Shown one piece after another: positions 50,442-59,640 of a stretch of DNA of 64,000 bases. The notes beneath the pieces are model-generated. The model was given only the letters and a program-made list of their open reading frames with translations. It searched no databases and was not told where the DNA came from. Origin of the DNA: Martinezella tropici (GTDB taxonomy: Bacteria; Pseudomonadota; Alphaproteobacteria; Rhizobiales; Rhizobiaceae). Position 1 is the stretch's first letter. Each line of letters opens with the position of its first letter. Both the position numbers and the translations under genes were made by a program. The stretch covers positions 124,001-188,000 of the forward strand of contig NZ_QMKK01000061.1 in assembly GCF_003287875.1 (NCBI RefSeq), given 5' to 3'.

Positions 50442-50693
50442 TTACAAGGCAATGCTTCGCGGCTCGACCATGATGGCTTCGATTCCCGCTGCCTCTTCTT
50501 CGAAGAACGATCGCCGCGCTCCGTCTTGACGATACTCTCTCCATCTATGCTCATGACAGAAAAACTGGCTTTCTCCATCGCCGACATCGTAGCCGAGGCC
50601 ACCTCGCTTCAGGCAGCCGGGATATTCGCAGTAATGGCTCTCCAAGGCCTGGATTTCGGATGGGAGCGTCATCTCGGCTGCATCGTCGGTCAT
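50442..50693 (-). CDS. Small acidic protein with cysteine/histidine motif
   Basis: An 83-residue protein: MTDDAAEMTLPSEIQALESHYCEYPGCLKRGGLGYDVGDGESQFFCHEHRW, then an acidic tail. CEYPGC and FFCHEHRW provide two Cys pairs and two His, arranged as a possible zinc-binding site like a small treble-clef. No family name can be assigned. AAGGA precedes ATG 50693, preferred over 50738. It lies between the LacI gene and the exopolysaccharide cluster, with no operon partners. Confidence 0.65.
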   Translation of the reverse strand: MTDDAAEMTLPSEIQALESHYCEYPGCLKRGGLGYDVGDGESQFFCHEHRWREYRQDGARRSFFEEEAAGIEAIMVEPRSIAL

Positions 50694-50931
50694 CGTCGGA
50701 TCCTTTTTGCCTTGTCCTGTCTTGCCGGAGCCGGACATGGAATCAGTTCATTTTCGGAAGCGTCGGTGTGAACGGTAGGTGTGAGATGGTTAACCGACGG
50801 TTTCGGACGCGCAGTCCGGCGAGTGTACAGCTTCGGCTGAAGATCATGATAGGGAAGTGAGCGGGCAGGAAACCCGCGCGGAGGGAACGTGCCTATCCCG
50901 GCGGCAATTACAGGTGAAGGTTCGGCATGGT

Positions 50932-52128
50932 CTATTGCAGCGTCGTGCTGTGCGGCTTTGCGGCAAGTGCGGGCAATTGTGCCTCAAGCCCGCGTTGAAC
51001 CGCTGCGACGACCTGGGGATTGCGAAGTTTAACGGCCTTGCGGATCAGCAGCTCCTCGTTGATGATTGCCCGCATGCCCGTCGTGAACTTGTGCAGGCTG
51101 AACTGCTCCGCATGTGCTCGCAGCGCCTCTGGGCGAAAGCGATGCTCCGTCGCCTCGAAATCGAGCACGGCTTCGATCAGCGCGTCTGCAGACTGCGTGT
51201 TGAAGAGAACACCACTCACGCCCGGCACGACCGTCTCCAGCGCCCCGCCGCTTCCATAGGCGATGACCGGCCGTCCGCTGGCCATGGCTTCGACCGGAAC
51301 GATGCCGAAATCTTCCTCACCGGGGAAGATCAGGGCGCGGCACCGGGCCAGCTTCTCCTTCAGCACTGCAAAGGGGGTTCGACCCAGGAAAGTGACGGAG
51401 GGACCGGCGATGCGCTTCAACTCGTCCATCTGCTTGCCTTCGCCGATAATAACCAGCTTGCGGTTCATCCGGGTGAACGCCTCCACGGCGAGGTCGATCC
51501 GCTTATAGGGGACCAGCTGGCCGGCGCAGAGATAGAAGTCCTCGATCGAGGTGGCCGGCGCGAAATCATCGACATTGACCGGCGGATAGAGCACCGTCGC
51601 AGGGCGCCGATAATATTTGCTGATGCGATCGCAGACATGATGCGAGTTGGCGACGAAACGATCGACGCGCAGGCTGGTGTTGACGTCCCAGGAGCGCAAA
51701 AGCGGCGCAAGCATCGGCAGCATCAGCCGTGATGCCAGCCCCGCGTGCGATCGGTAGAAATGATAGTGATCCCAGAGATAGCGCATGGGCGAATGGCAAT
51801 AGCAGACATGCGTTGCCTGCGGCGGCGGAATGATGCCCTTGGCCGGGCCTGATTCACTGGAGATGATCAGGTCGTAATCCGAAAGATCGAAACTCTCCAG
51901 CGCGAAGGGCATGAGCGGCAGAAGCGATTGGTAGCCTCTGACCGCCCCCGGGATCCGCTGCAGGAACGATGTGATGATCTTATGTTTGCGGATTTTCTCC
52001 GAAACGCGGCTTTCATCGTAGACGAGGGTGAAGATGTCGGCGTCCGGATACATGTCGCAGAGCGCCTCGACGACTTTCTCTCCACCTCGCATCGACACAA
52101 GCCAGTAATGCACGATCGCTATCCGCAT
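50932..52128 (-). CDS. Glycosyltransferase family 4
   Basis: Encodes 398 residues with a GT-B fold. It starts MRIAIVHYWLVSMRGGEKVVEALCDMYPDADIFTLVYD, typical of mannosyl- or glucosyl-adding GT4 enzymes. The donor domain has LCAGQLVPYKRIDLAVEAF, FPGEEDFGIVPVEAMASGRPVIAYGSGGALET, whose E-x7-E motif (Glu in EEDFGIVPVE) retains the sugar nucleotide. It probably adds a sugar to a lipid-linked oligosaccharide on the inner face of the membrane. GAGGGAAGAGC precedes ATG 52128. It diverges from the rest of the exopolysaccharide cluster. Confidence 0.9.
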   Translation of the reverse strand: MRIAIVHYWLVSMRGGEKVVEALCDMYPDADIFTLVYDESRVSEKIRKHKIITSFLQRIPGAVRGYQSLLPLMPFALESFDLSDYDLIISSESGPAKGIIPPPQATHVCYCHSPMRYLWDHYHFYRSHAGLASRLMLPMLAPLLRSWDVNTSLRVDRFVANSHHVCDRISKYYRRPATVLYPPVNVDDFAPATSIEDFYLCAGQLVPYKRIDLAVEAFTRMNRKLVIIGEGKQMDELKRIAGPSVTFLGRTPFAVLKEKLARCRALIFPGEEDFGIVPVEAMASGRPVIAYGSGGALETVVPGVSGVLFNTQSADALIEAVLDFEATEHRFRPEALRAHAEQFSLHKFTTGMRAIINEELLIRKAVKLRNPQVVAAVQRGLEAQLPALAAKPHSTTLQ

Positions 52129-52450
52129 TGCTCTTCCCTCCATGGGTCGAAACAAGATTGTCAGACGGCAACTTTTGCGACAGGGCCTACATCGGTTCAC
52201 TACGGCATCCAAATGGCCGAAGGGAGTAACCAAAAGATTTAGCTGGGGATCGAAGCCTGCACACAAGGATATATCCCCCCGACTAAGTGACTGCAGGAAC
52301 GTCTTCCTCCCTGTCAGAAATGATAAGCCCTGTTGCTTCGGTAGGGGATTTACACGTTATGCGTTCAGCTGCTGATCTCGTTGAAGATTACGAGAGGGTG
52401 CGCCTCGGCTGCCCGACGGTGCAAGCGACACGAAAGCGAGATTTCGGCTC
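52129..52450. other. Divergent intergenic region of the exopolysaccharide cluster
   Basis: About 320 bp between the leftward glycosyltransferase and the rightward ExoF-like gene. It must hold both promoters, but no clear -35/-10 pair or stress-type promoter was recognised. Confidence 0.4.
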
Positions 52451-53791
52451 ATGTTCAGAGTTTCAGCTTTGCCTTACCATCCCATCTCCAGGCCGCCCCG
52501 GCGCATGGCGCCATGGCTACTGGCATTGATGCTTTCCGGCGCCGGCGTGTTCGACATCGGCCATGCCGCCGCAGCCAGCGAGGTCTACCGTGTCGGCCCC
52601 CAGGCCCGGATCAAGGTCGCCATCGTCGAATGGATTGCCGCGACTGGCGAATATAAGGAATGGACGGCGCTGAACGGCGAATATGTCGTGTCGCAATCGG
52701 GCTCGATCTCGGTTCCGATGATCGGGCAGATGCAGGTTGGCGACAAGACGGTGGACGACATCAGCGCGGCTATCGGCGAAAGATTGAAGCAGATCACCGG
52801 TTTGGCGGTGGCGCCCACGGCTTCGGTCGAAGTCGTCAAATATCCGATGGTTTACGTGTCCGGCGCGGTAGAGAAGCGCAGCGAGCTGGAATTCAGACCG
52901 GGCCTGACCGTCAGGCAGGCGATCGCCATGGCGGGGGGGCGCGAGCGCCGCTCAACCCAGGGGGGGGAATACTCAGAGGCGCAGCAGATCAGCTATGCGG
53001 GGGAAATCAGCCGCATGGAGCTGCAGCTGAAGCAGCTCGGAGCACGGCGGGCACGGCTGTTGGCGGAACTCAATGATCAGCCGGCAATCACATTTCCGCC
53101 GGAGATCAAGGCAGCACCTCAAGGGTCGGCGGTCTGGCAGATCATGATGAGCGAGCTCGACCTGTTCAATGCAAGGGCCGAGGCCTTGCGCCAGCAACTT
53201 GCCGCCGCCGCGGATCTCGAAGTGCTGCTGCGCAATGAAATCAACATTCTCGATGAGAAGATGTCGTCGCAGGACGAACAGGTGAAGATCGCGCAGGATG
53301 AATTGAACGATATCTCCAAGCTGGTCGATACCAAGATCTTGACGACGTCCCGCAAGACCTCGCTGGAACGGATCGTTGCCGAGATGCAGGCCGGCAAGCT
53401 GGACCTCGTCGTTGCATCGATGCAGGCGAAGCAGAAGCTGAGCGAGACCGAGCGCGATGCCCTCAATCTCAAAGGCCAGCGCAAGACGGACGCCGGACAA
53501 CAGCTCCAGATCGCCGAGACGGAAATCGAGGATACGAAACTCAAGCGGAACACGACCCTGCAGCTGCTGCAGATTTCCGGTGCCTCGCTCTCTCGCAGCC
53601 AGAGCATGAAGGCGCTCGATCTCCAGCCGCTTGAATATTGGATCACCCGAAACGGCGACGAGGCCGCTGCCATCAAGGCGTCAGAAGCGACCGAACTGCA
53701 GCCGGGGGATGTTCTCGACGTGCGCTACAATATTTCGGGAAGCCTGGACGGCACGACGCTCTCGTCGGCCGATACCGGTCAATCCCAATAA
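52451..53791 (+). CDS. exoF: ExoF-like polysaccharide export/periplasmic protein
   Basis: Encodes 446 residues. A signal region (PWLLALMLSGAGVFDIGHAAAAS) is followed by the polysaccharide export motif (YRVGPQARIKVAIVEW, GEYVVSQSGSISVPMIGQMQVGDKTVDDISAAIGERL) and an SLBB-like domain (YPMVYVSGAVEKRSELEFRPGLTVRQAIAMAGG). Then about 220 residues form coiled coils (EALRQQLAAAADLEVLLRNEINILDEKMSSQ). This is the ExoF architecture of rhizobial exopolysaccharide systems; the coiled coil spans the periplasm. GAGATTTCGGCTC precedes the ATG. A pair of G tracts (52933-52939 and 52960-52967) lies in the coding region. Confidence 0.8.
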   Translation: MFRVSALPYHPISRPPRRMAPWLLALMLSGAGVFDIGHAAAASEVYRVGPQARIKVAIVEWIAATGEYKEWTALNGEYVVSQSGSISVPMIGQMQVGDKTVDDISAAIGERLKQITGLAVAPTASVEVVKYPMVYVSGAVEKRSELEFRPGLTVRQAIAMAGGRERRSTQGGEYSEAQQISYAGEISRMELQLKQLGARRARLLAELNDQPAITFPPEIKAAPQGSAVWQIMMSELDLFNARAEALRQQLAAAADLEVLLRNEINILDEKMSSQDEQVKIAQDELNDISKLVDTKILTTSRKTSLERIVAEMQAGKLDLVVASMQAKQKLSETERDALNLKGQRKTDAGQQLQIAETEIEDTKLKRNTTLQLLQISGASLSRSQSMKALDLQPLEYWITRNGDEAAAIKASEATELQPGDVLDVRYNISGSLDGTTLSSADTGQSQ

Positions 53792-53819
53792 GGATAAGTG
53801 AGCCAAGGGGGCGATAGTC

Positions 53820-56800
53820 ATGGCAGTTCACGAGATCGGCAAAGGCTTGCGCAGCATGCCGTCGGACAGCAAGAGCATGGGGGACGACGAATATATTTCG
53901 TTTCGCGACGTCTGGCGTTTCGTGCAGCGCCATTGGCTGCTTTTTACCCTGTTCACCGCGCTCGGCCTTGGCGCCGGCGTCTTCTACATGGCCACAACCA
54001 AGCCGGTCTATCTGGCGACCACACGCCTCGTCATGGATCCGGATCAGGGACGCATCGTCTCGCAGGATGCATTCACCGGCACGGTCATCATCGAGGCCGC
54101 CGAAATTGCAAGCCAGGTCGAGATCGTCAAATCGGAAGCGATCGCGCGCGCCGTCGTCCAGAAACTCAACCTTACGGAAGATCCGGAAATCATAGGCGGC
54201 ATGTCATGGCAGGCGAGCCTGCGCGACAAGATGCGCGCCATCGTCAATTATTTCAGGCATGGCGACGATGGCGCGAAGACGGAAACCAGTGACGACGTGA
54301 TGCGCCGGACCATGGCGTCATTCCTTTCTCGGGTTTCCGTCAATCGCGTCGGCCAGTCCTATATTCTCGAGATCGGGTACAGCTCGGTCGATCCCAACAA
54401 GGCGGCGCAGGCGGCAAATGCCATTGCGAAAGCCTATATCAGCACCGGCCTGTCCGAACGCGCTTCCGCCGCGCAAAGCGGCGCCAGATGGCTGGAGACG
54501 CGCCTGATCGAAGTCGGCAGGCAGGCGCGTGAAGCATCCATGAGCGTGGAGGAATTTCGCGCCAAGAACGGCATCATGGAGATCAGCAACTCCTCATCCC
54601 TCGATCAGCAGCAATTGTCCGAGATCAGCAGCCAGGCCGTTGCTGCCAAGGCGCAGACCGCAGCCGAATCGGCCAAGCTCGAGACTCTCAACCAGCTCAT
54701 GGGGGGCGGCAAGATCGAGGGGGATGTCGACGAGACGATGAACAATTCGCGCATACAGAAACTCCAGGAGGATCTCGGAGCAGCAACGACCAAGCTCAAC
54801 AACCTGAGAAGCCGGTATGATGCCGACAATCCCGCCATCATTGCCGCCCAGCAGGAAATCGATCGGGTAAAGGGTGACATGCGCAAGGAGTTCGAGCGCA
54901 TCCAGGCACTCTACAAGGCAAATCTGGATGTCGCCAAGACCCGCGAGAAGCTTCTGAGCGACGAGTTGACCTCATTGAAGGATGCCGGCACCGACAAGAA
55001 TTTGGCGCGGGTGGAGCTGTCGGAGATGGAAAGCCGGGCCACCACCTATCGCCGGATGTATGAGAGCATATTGCAGCAGCTGATCGGCGCCCTGCAGAAG
55101 GAATCCTTTCCGCTTGGCAATGTTCGCGTCGTGACGGCTGCCGCGGTGCCGCTTTCGAAGACCTGGCCAAAATCCTCCTTCGTATTGCCTTTTACTGCCA
55201 TGCTTGGCCTTGCGGCCGGTGTCATGGCGGCACTTTTGCGGGATGGCCTGGACCGGCGCGTCAGTTCCAGCGAGAAACTGCGGCGCGAATTGGGAATCAG
55301 CTCTCTCGGCCATGTTCCCGTCTATGTGAGCCCCTCGTTCCTCCCCGGAAGCATGGTGGCGGCGAATGCCACATGGCGGCGAACGATGCTGCCGCTCAGA
55401 TCCGTGCTCGATACGCCCTATTCGCAATTTTCCGAGGCGCTGCGCGGCGTCAAGCATTCGATCGACTCCGCATTCCCGCCGAACGCGCCAATGGTGGTCG
55501 GCATCACCTCGGTCGGCACCGGCGAAGGCAAGACCACGATCGCCACCAATCTCGCCCAGCTCTACCAGCATGAAGGCGCATCCGTCGTGTTGATCGATGC
55601 CGACTTCCTCAATGCCCGACTGAGCTGCGTCGTGACCGAGTCCGGCACGGAATTCGGCATGGAGGCGCTGAGCATCAACGACGTGCCGCGCCGCTATGCC
55701 GTTGCCCAGGAGGGTGGCCTGCTTGTCGCGAAGGCCGATCACGAGCCCGAGGCGGGAATCGTGCACGGCCATGGTGGTGTTCCGGTCGTCACCGTCGACG
55801 AGACCGAAAAATCCGTCACCGCCTTCCAGCGCTATGGGCATCTGCCGGCGCTGAAAGCCGAGATTGACCTGCTGCGGCGGCAATACAAGGTCGTCATCGT
55901 CGATATGTCGGCTTTCGAGGATTCCGCCGATACCCGCGTCATCTGCACCTATCTCGAAGGTATCGTCGTGGTCGTCGGCCAGACGAACAAGATGACCGTC
56001 GAACGATTGTCGGATGCGCTTGCAAGCTTCGGCACGTCGGCGATCAATATCCTCGGCATCATCGCCAACCGCAGCTACGAGAAGCGCCGTCGCCAACCGA
56101 CACGCCTCTGGCGCCGCAGGCAGGAGGGGCGCCCGCTGCGCGCGTCCGCAAGGCGCCTGACGGGTCACGCGACGAGCCGTCCCTTGAAGATCGCCATCGG
56201 CATTGCAAGCTCGGGCCGCCGCGATATCCTATCGTCCATTCTCCCGCATATCGCCAACCAGACGCGCAAGCCGGACGAGATCGTTGTCTGTCTGTCCTCA
56301 CCGGAGGATATCGATCCAAGCTGCCTTCGGAATCTCGACATTCCGGTCCAGGTTCTGATCTCGGAGCGTGGCCTCTGCCGCCAGCGCAACAGGATTCTCG
56401 ACAATGTGCAGGATGCCGATATCGTTCTGTTCCTTGACGACGATTTTCTGATGACCTCGACCTATGTCGAGGAGACGGAACGGCTGTTCCAGCGCCAGCC
56501 TGACGTTGCCATGTGCAGCGGCAAGGTCCTGGCGGACGGAATCACCGGGCCTGGTATCTCTGTTCGCGATGGCTTACGCTTGGTCGATGGCAAGCGCCGG
56601 CGGCGATCCGAGCCTGCCATGCAACTTCGGCCGATCTACAATGCCTATGGCTGCAACATGGCAATCCGCATGGCCATCGTCAGGGCCGCCGCTTTGCGCT
56701 TCGACGAGAACCTGCCTTTCTATGGCTGGCTTGAGGATGTCGATTTCAGCAGGCTGGTCGCCCATTATGGCCAGGTTGTCAGCGCCAGACAGCTGGAAGG

Positions 56801-57071
56801 CGTTCATCTCGGTACGAAGGGCGGCCGGGCCGGCGGCGTCCGTCTCGGCTATTCGCAGATCGCCAACCCGCTTTATCTCATGCGCAAGCGGACCATGAGC
56901 GTGCCGCAGGCGGCAGCGCAGATCGGCCGCAATCTCGTCGCCAATCTCATCAAGGTCTGGCGGCCGGAGCCCTGGGTTGATCGCAAGGGACGATTGAAGG
57001 GCAATGTTATCGCATTGCGCGATCTGCTCAAGGGCAGGCTGGCGCCACAGAATATCGAAGCGTTGGAATAG
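53820..57071 (+). CDS. ExoP-like chain-length/BY-kinase-type protein fused to a GT2 glycosyltransferase
   Basis: Encodes 1083 residues. The N-terminal Wzz domain has a first membrane helix near 39-58 (WLLFTLFTALGLGAGVFYM), a large periplasmic coiled-coil part and a second helix near 452-475. The cytoplasmic kinase-like domain has Walker A TSVGTGEGKTT near 566, a poor Walker A' VVLIDADFLNAR, and VVIVDMSAF, but no tyrosine cluster. From residue 788 a GT2 domain follows (PLKIAIGIASSGRRDILSSI, then DADIVLFLDDDFLM, GWLEDVDF). An Arg-rich linker (RRRQPTRLWRRRQEG) joins them. Usually these are two proteins. The frame is continuous through the joint. It should control chain length and add sugar at the same site. 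Confidence 0.85.
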   Translation: MAVHEIGKGLRSMPSDSKSMGDDEYISFRDVWRFVQRHWLLFTLFTALGLGAGVFYMATTKPVYLATTRLVMDPDQGRIVSQDAFTGTVIIEAAEIASQVEIVKSEAIARAVVQKLNLTEDPEIIGGMSWQASLRDKMRAIVNYFRHGDDGAKTETSDDVMRRTMASFLSRVSVNRVGQSYILEIGYSSVDPNKAAQAANAIAKAYISTGLSERASAAQSGARWLETRLIEVGRQAREASMSVEEFRAKNGIMEISNSSSLDQQQLSEISSQAVAAKAQTAAESAKLETLNQLMGGGKIEGDVDETMNNSRIQKLQEDLGAATTKLNNLRSRYDADNPAIIAAQQEIDRVKGDMRKEFERIQALYKANLDVAKTREKLLSDELTSLKDAGTDKNLARVELSEMESRATTYRRMYESILQQLIGALQKESFPLGNVRVVTAAAVPLSKTWPKSSFVLPFTAMLGLAAGVMAALLRDGLDRRVSSSEKLRRELGISSLGHVPVYVSPSFLPGSMVAANATWRRTMLPLRSVLDTPYSQFSEALRGVKHSIDSAFPPNAPMVVGITSVGTGEGKTTIATNLAQLYQHEGASVVLIDADFLNARLSCVVTESGTEFGMEALSINDVPRRYAVAQEGGLLVAKADHEPEAGIVHGHGGVPVVTVDETEKSVTAFQRYGHLPALKAEIDLLRRQYKVVIVDMSAFEDSADTRVICTYLEGIVVVVGQTNKMTVERLSDALASFGTSAINILGIIANRSYEKRRRQPTRLWRRRQEGRPLRASARRLTGHATSRPLKIAIGIASSGRRDILSSILPHIANQTRKPDEIVVCLSSPEDIDPSCLRNLDIPVQVLISERGLCRQRNRILDNVQDADIVLFLDDDFLMTSTYVEETERLFQRQPDVAMCSGKVLADGITGPGISVRDGLRLVDGKRRRRSEPAMQLRPIYNAYGCNMAIRMAIVRAAALRFDENLPFYGWLEDVDFSRLVAHYGQVVSARQLEGVHLGTKGGRAGGVRLGYSQIANPLYLMRKRTMSVPQAAAQIGRNLVANLIKVWRPEPWVDRKGRLKGNVIALRDLLKGRLAPQNIEALE

Positions 57072-57075
57072 TGCG

Positions 57076-58383
57076 GTGGTACCTCCGTTTGGCCTTGATC
57101 GCGTCGTCGTCATCAATGATCGCTCCGTCCGGGTGGGCGGAGCATCCAATCTTGCGGTTCTTTCGGCCGATTTGCTGCAAAAAGCAGGGGTTGCGGTAAC
57201 CTATTTCGCCGGCGATGACGCCGGCTCGGATCCACCAGCACCCGAAACTGTCAATCTGGCAGCGCGGCCGCTGATGCAGCAATCGCGTCTCGGTGCATTC
57301 GCCAGCGGCCTTTACAGCCGGCAAGCTCATGCCTCGCTGAAGGATCTTATTTCGCGCGTCGATACCGAAGGCACCATCTATCACGTCCATGGCTGGTCGA
57401 AGATCCTGTCGCCTTCGATCTTTCGCGCCCTGTGGCCCGTCCGTGAGCGCGTCGTCCTGCACGCTCACGACTATTTTCTCTCCTGTCCGAATGGAGGGTT
57501 CGCCAACTACCGCAAAAACCAGGTCTGCCCTCTGGCGCCGATGTCGATGGCATGTCTGACGACAAATTGCGACAAACGCGGCTATCACGAGAAGATCTGG
57601 CGATCCGCGCGTCATCTTGTGCGGGAGCACTACTATCCCGTCCGGCAGGTTGCCGCCAATATTGTGGTGGTCCATCAACGCATGCGCGATTATTTCGAGC
57701 GCGGGCAAGTACAGACGAGCAACATAGAAACGATCCGCAATCCGGTCGAACCCTTCCTCGCGCGTCCGACGGATCCATGGAAAAAGCGCGATTTCTTCTT
57801 CGTCGGCCGGCTTGAGCCGGAAAAGGGTTTCGAAGACGCGGCGATCGCGGCAAGGCTCGCCGGCGTCAAATTGCATATCATAGGTGATGGCGCCGGCCGG
57901 GCGCGCCTGGAGAAGGATTTTCCGGAGGTCATCATTCACGGCTGGAAATCCAAGGACGAGATGCGCGCCATTCTCGAGGAGGCGCGCGCGCTCGTCGTTT
58001 CGTCGCGGGTTCCTGAACCGTTCGGCCTGGCGGCTCTTGAAGCGGTGACAAGCGGCATACCCGTCATTCTACCCGACGCGGCACTTTTGGGTGAAGAGAT
58101 TGCAATGCTTGGCTGTGGCCTTACCTTTCAAAGCGGCAAGGTGGAGACGCTCGCAAGCGGCATACGCAGGCTTGCCAGCGACGATATGCTACTCCGTTTG
58201 ATGAGTGTGAATTGCATCCGCCGGTCTGGCGACCTGGCTCACACGCCGGCTTCATGGCTCGAGGCTCTGCTGAAGCTCTACGACGGCGTGCTGCAGCGCG
58301 CAAATACGGTCGGGATGCGCCCAGGGATTGTCATGGACACTGACATTCCGGCTGCGGGTCGGCTGATCGAGGAGAGGAGCTGA
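57076..58383 (+). CDS. Glycosyltransferase family 4
   Basis: Encodes 435 residues with a GT-B fold. It starts VVPPFGLDRVVVINDRSVRVGGASNLAVLSADLL, with donor-domain blocks FFFVGRLEPEKGFEDAAIAARL, LHIIGDGAGRARLEKDF and SSRVPEPFGLAALEAVTSGIPVILPD. It probably transfers a hexose to the growing repeat unit. A motif with several Cys (CPLAPMSMACLTTNC) lies near residue 155, possibly a structural metal site. The start is a GTG at 57076, just 4 bp behind the fusion gene; ATG 57004 would overlap it by 68 bases and is unlikely. Confidence 0.85.
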   Translation: MVPPFGLDRVVVINDRSVRVGGASNLAVLSADLLQKAGVAVTYFAGDDAGSDPPAPETVNLAARPLMQQSRLGAFASGLYSRQAHASLKDLISRVDTEGTIYHVHGWSKILSPSIFRALWPVRERVVLHAHDYFLSCPNGGFANYRKNQVCPLAPMSMACLTTNCDKRGYHEKIWRSARHLVREHYYPVRQVAANIVVVHQRMRDYFERGQVQTSNIETIRNPVEPFLARPTDPWKKRDFFFVGRLEPEKGFEDAAIAARLAGVKLHIIGDGAGRARLEKDFPEVIIHGWKSKDEMRAILEEARALVVSSRVPEPFGLAALEAVTSGIPVILPDAALLGEEIAMLGCGLTFQSGKVETLASGIRRLASDDMLLRLMSVNCIRRSGDLAHTPASWLEALLKLYDGVLQRANTVGMRPGIVMDTDIPAAGRLIEERS

Positions 58384-58388
58384 CGCTT

Positions 58389-59207
58389 GTGGTTAGATGT
58401 GCGTTCTTCCCCTACGCCAATGGGACTAGCCCAATGCCCGCAGGGTCAATTGTCAATGATGAGGGCAGCTGGCAGCCTCTGAAAGAAGCATACGACTGGT
58501 TAGGGGTCCGAGCCATGTTATCGACTATTGACGGCGTTGCCCACGGCGAGAGAACTCGCCGCGACATGAAGCGGGCGGAACGGCTGGGCCGCTCCAAACG
58601 CATTGTCGACATTCTTCTTTCCGGAGCGGCATTGCTGTTTCTGGCGCCGGCGCTGCTCCTGATTACGATCATACTGCTCCTGGTCGATGGCCGGCCGATC
58701 ATCTATCGCCACACACGCATCGGCCGCGACGGCCAGCCGTTCGAATGCCTGAAATTCCGCACGATGCGCAAGGATGCCGACCGGCAGCTGGCGGAGTTGC
58801 TAGCCCGCGACGAGAAACGGAGGCTGGAATGGCTGTCGACGCAGAAGCTGACGAGCGATCCGCGCGTTCATTGGTTCGGAAAATATCTGCGCATGAGCAG
58901 TGCCGACGAATTGCCTCAGTTGCTGAATGTCCAGCGCGGCGACATGAGCATGGTCGGACCTCGCCCCGTCGTCGCCTCGGAGCTCGAGCGCTACGGATCC
59001 GATCTCTATTGCTATCTGGGCCTGCGACCCGGCATCACCGGACTTTGGCAGGTCAGCCGCCGCGCCGACACCACCTATGAAGAGCGCGTTCAATTCGATG
59101 TGGATTATTTCCACAGCCGTTCAATGCGTACCGACTTCGCGATTCTCGTCAAAACCGCCGGTGTCGTCCTGCTCGCGCGCAATGAAAAAGAACGTCTCAC
59201 CAAATGA
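58389..59207 (+). CDS. ExoY-like undecaprenyl-phosphate sugar phosphotransferase
   Basis: Encodes up to 272 residues. A membrane helix (VDILLSGAALLFLAPALLLITIILLLVDG, about 73-101) is followed by the bacterial sugar transferase domain: RHTRIGRDGQPFECLKFRTMRKDAD, then MSSADELPQLLNVQRGDMSMVGPRPV and LRPGITGLWQVSRR. It loads the first sugar phosphate on undecaprenyl phosphate, starting the repeat unit. The GTG at 58389 has GGAG nine bases before and lies 6 bp behind the previous gene; ATG 58515 or 58434 are alternatives, because the first 42 residues are not conserved. Confidence 0.85.
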   Translation: MVRCAFFPYANGTSPMPAGSIVNDEGSWQPLKEAYDWLGVRAMLSTIDGVAHGERTRRDMKRAERLGRSKRIVDILLSGAALLFLAPALLLITIILLLVDGRPIIYRHTRIGRDGQPFECLKFRTMRKDADRQLAELLARDEKRRLEWLSTQKLTSDPRVHWFGKYLRMSSADELPQLLNVQRGDMSMVGPRPVVASELERYGSDLYCYLGLRPGITGLWQVSRRADTTYEERVQFDVDYFHSRSMRTDFAILVKTAGVVLLARNEKERLTK

Positions 59208-59331
59208 AGAGCGCGGCTACAGCAACCCACACGATGACACAGAAGAGTACCAGTATCCACCGAAGGAGGTACTTCTGTCTCGATCTGCCCGGCTGTCCTG
59301 CGGCGACGGGATCATGGTTATCGTCTTTCAT
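59197..59331 (-). CDS. Possible small single-helix membrane protein
   Basis: A 44-residue frame on the minus strand beginning MKDDNHDPVAAGQPGRSRQ, with basic residues ahead of one clear membrane helix (WILVLFCVIVWVAVAALFIW) that runs to the end. Its 3' end overlaps the ExoY-like gene. The hydrophobic pattern is good, but the ribosome binding site is poor and no stress promoter was found. It may be real; support is limited to composition. Confidence 0.3.
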   Translation of the reverse strand: MKDDNHDPVAAGQPGRSRQKYLLRWILVLFCVIVWVAVAALFIW

Positions 59332-59640
59332 AAGGGGCTCTGCGTGGTGTTTCATAATGTTTGCCGGCAAGCTCCTCTTCTATTGCCGAGAATTTCGATC
59401 CGACCCTGGGGGTCAGGGTAGAAGTCTTCGTGAAATAAGATCGTATAATTCCGGCTTTCCCTGCTTACGGGCAGCGCTTCATGGCACGGAATCATGTCCT
59501 GAATGGGAACACTACACATTTTATCTGGTGCAAAACTGGATGAGACTATGCAACTTCTTGCTTTATTTCGCGAAAAATTCTTCATCAACTGGCCTGAAAA
59601 CGAGTTTCGCCCCCTGTCCAGCCGCTGAGACGGTGCGCTG
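59208..59640 (+). other. Intergenic region before the flippase
   Basis: About 430 bp with AT-rich patches near 59430-59590. Apart from the possible small minus-strand gene no coding or structural feature is supported; a promoter for the flippase-methyltransferase pair may lie here. Confidence 0.4.

Noticed and set aside
51963..51986. GGAAC-N15-TGTT match
   Set aside because: Wrong spacer and inside a glycosyltransferase gene on the opposite strand.
53815..57071. Frameshift between the ExoP-like and GT2 parts
   Set aside because: The frame is open and continuous through the Arg-rich linker without stop or second start having a ribosome binding site, so a single fused gene is annotated.
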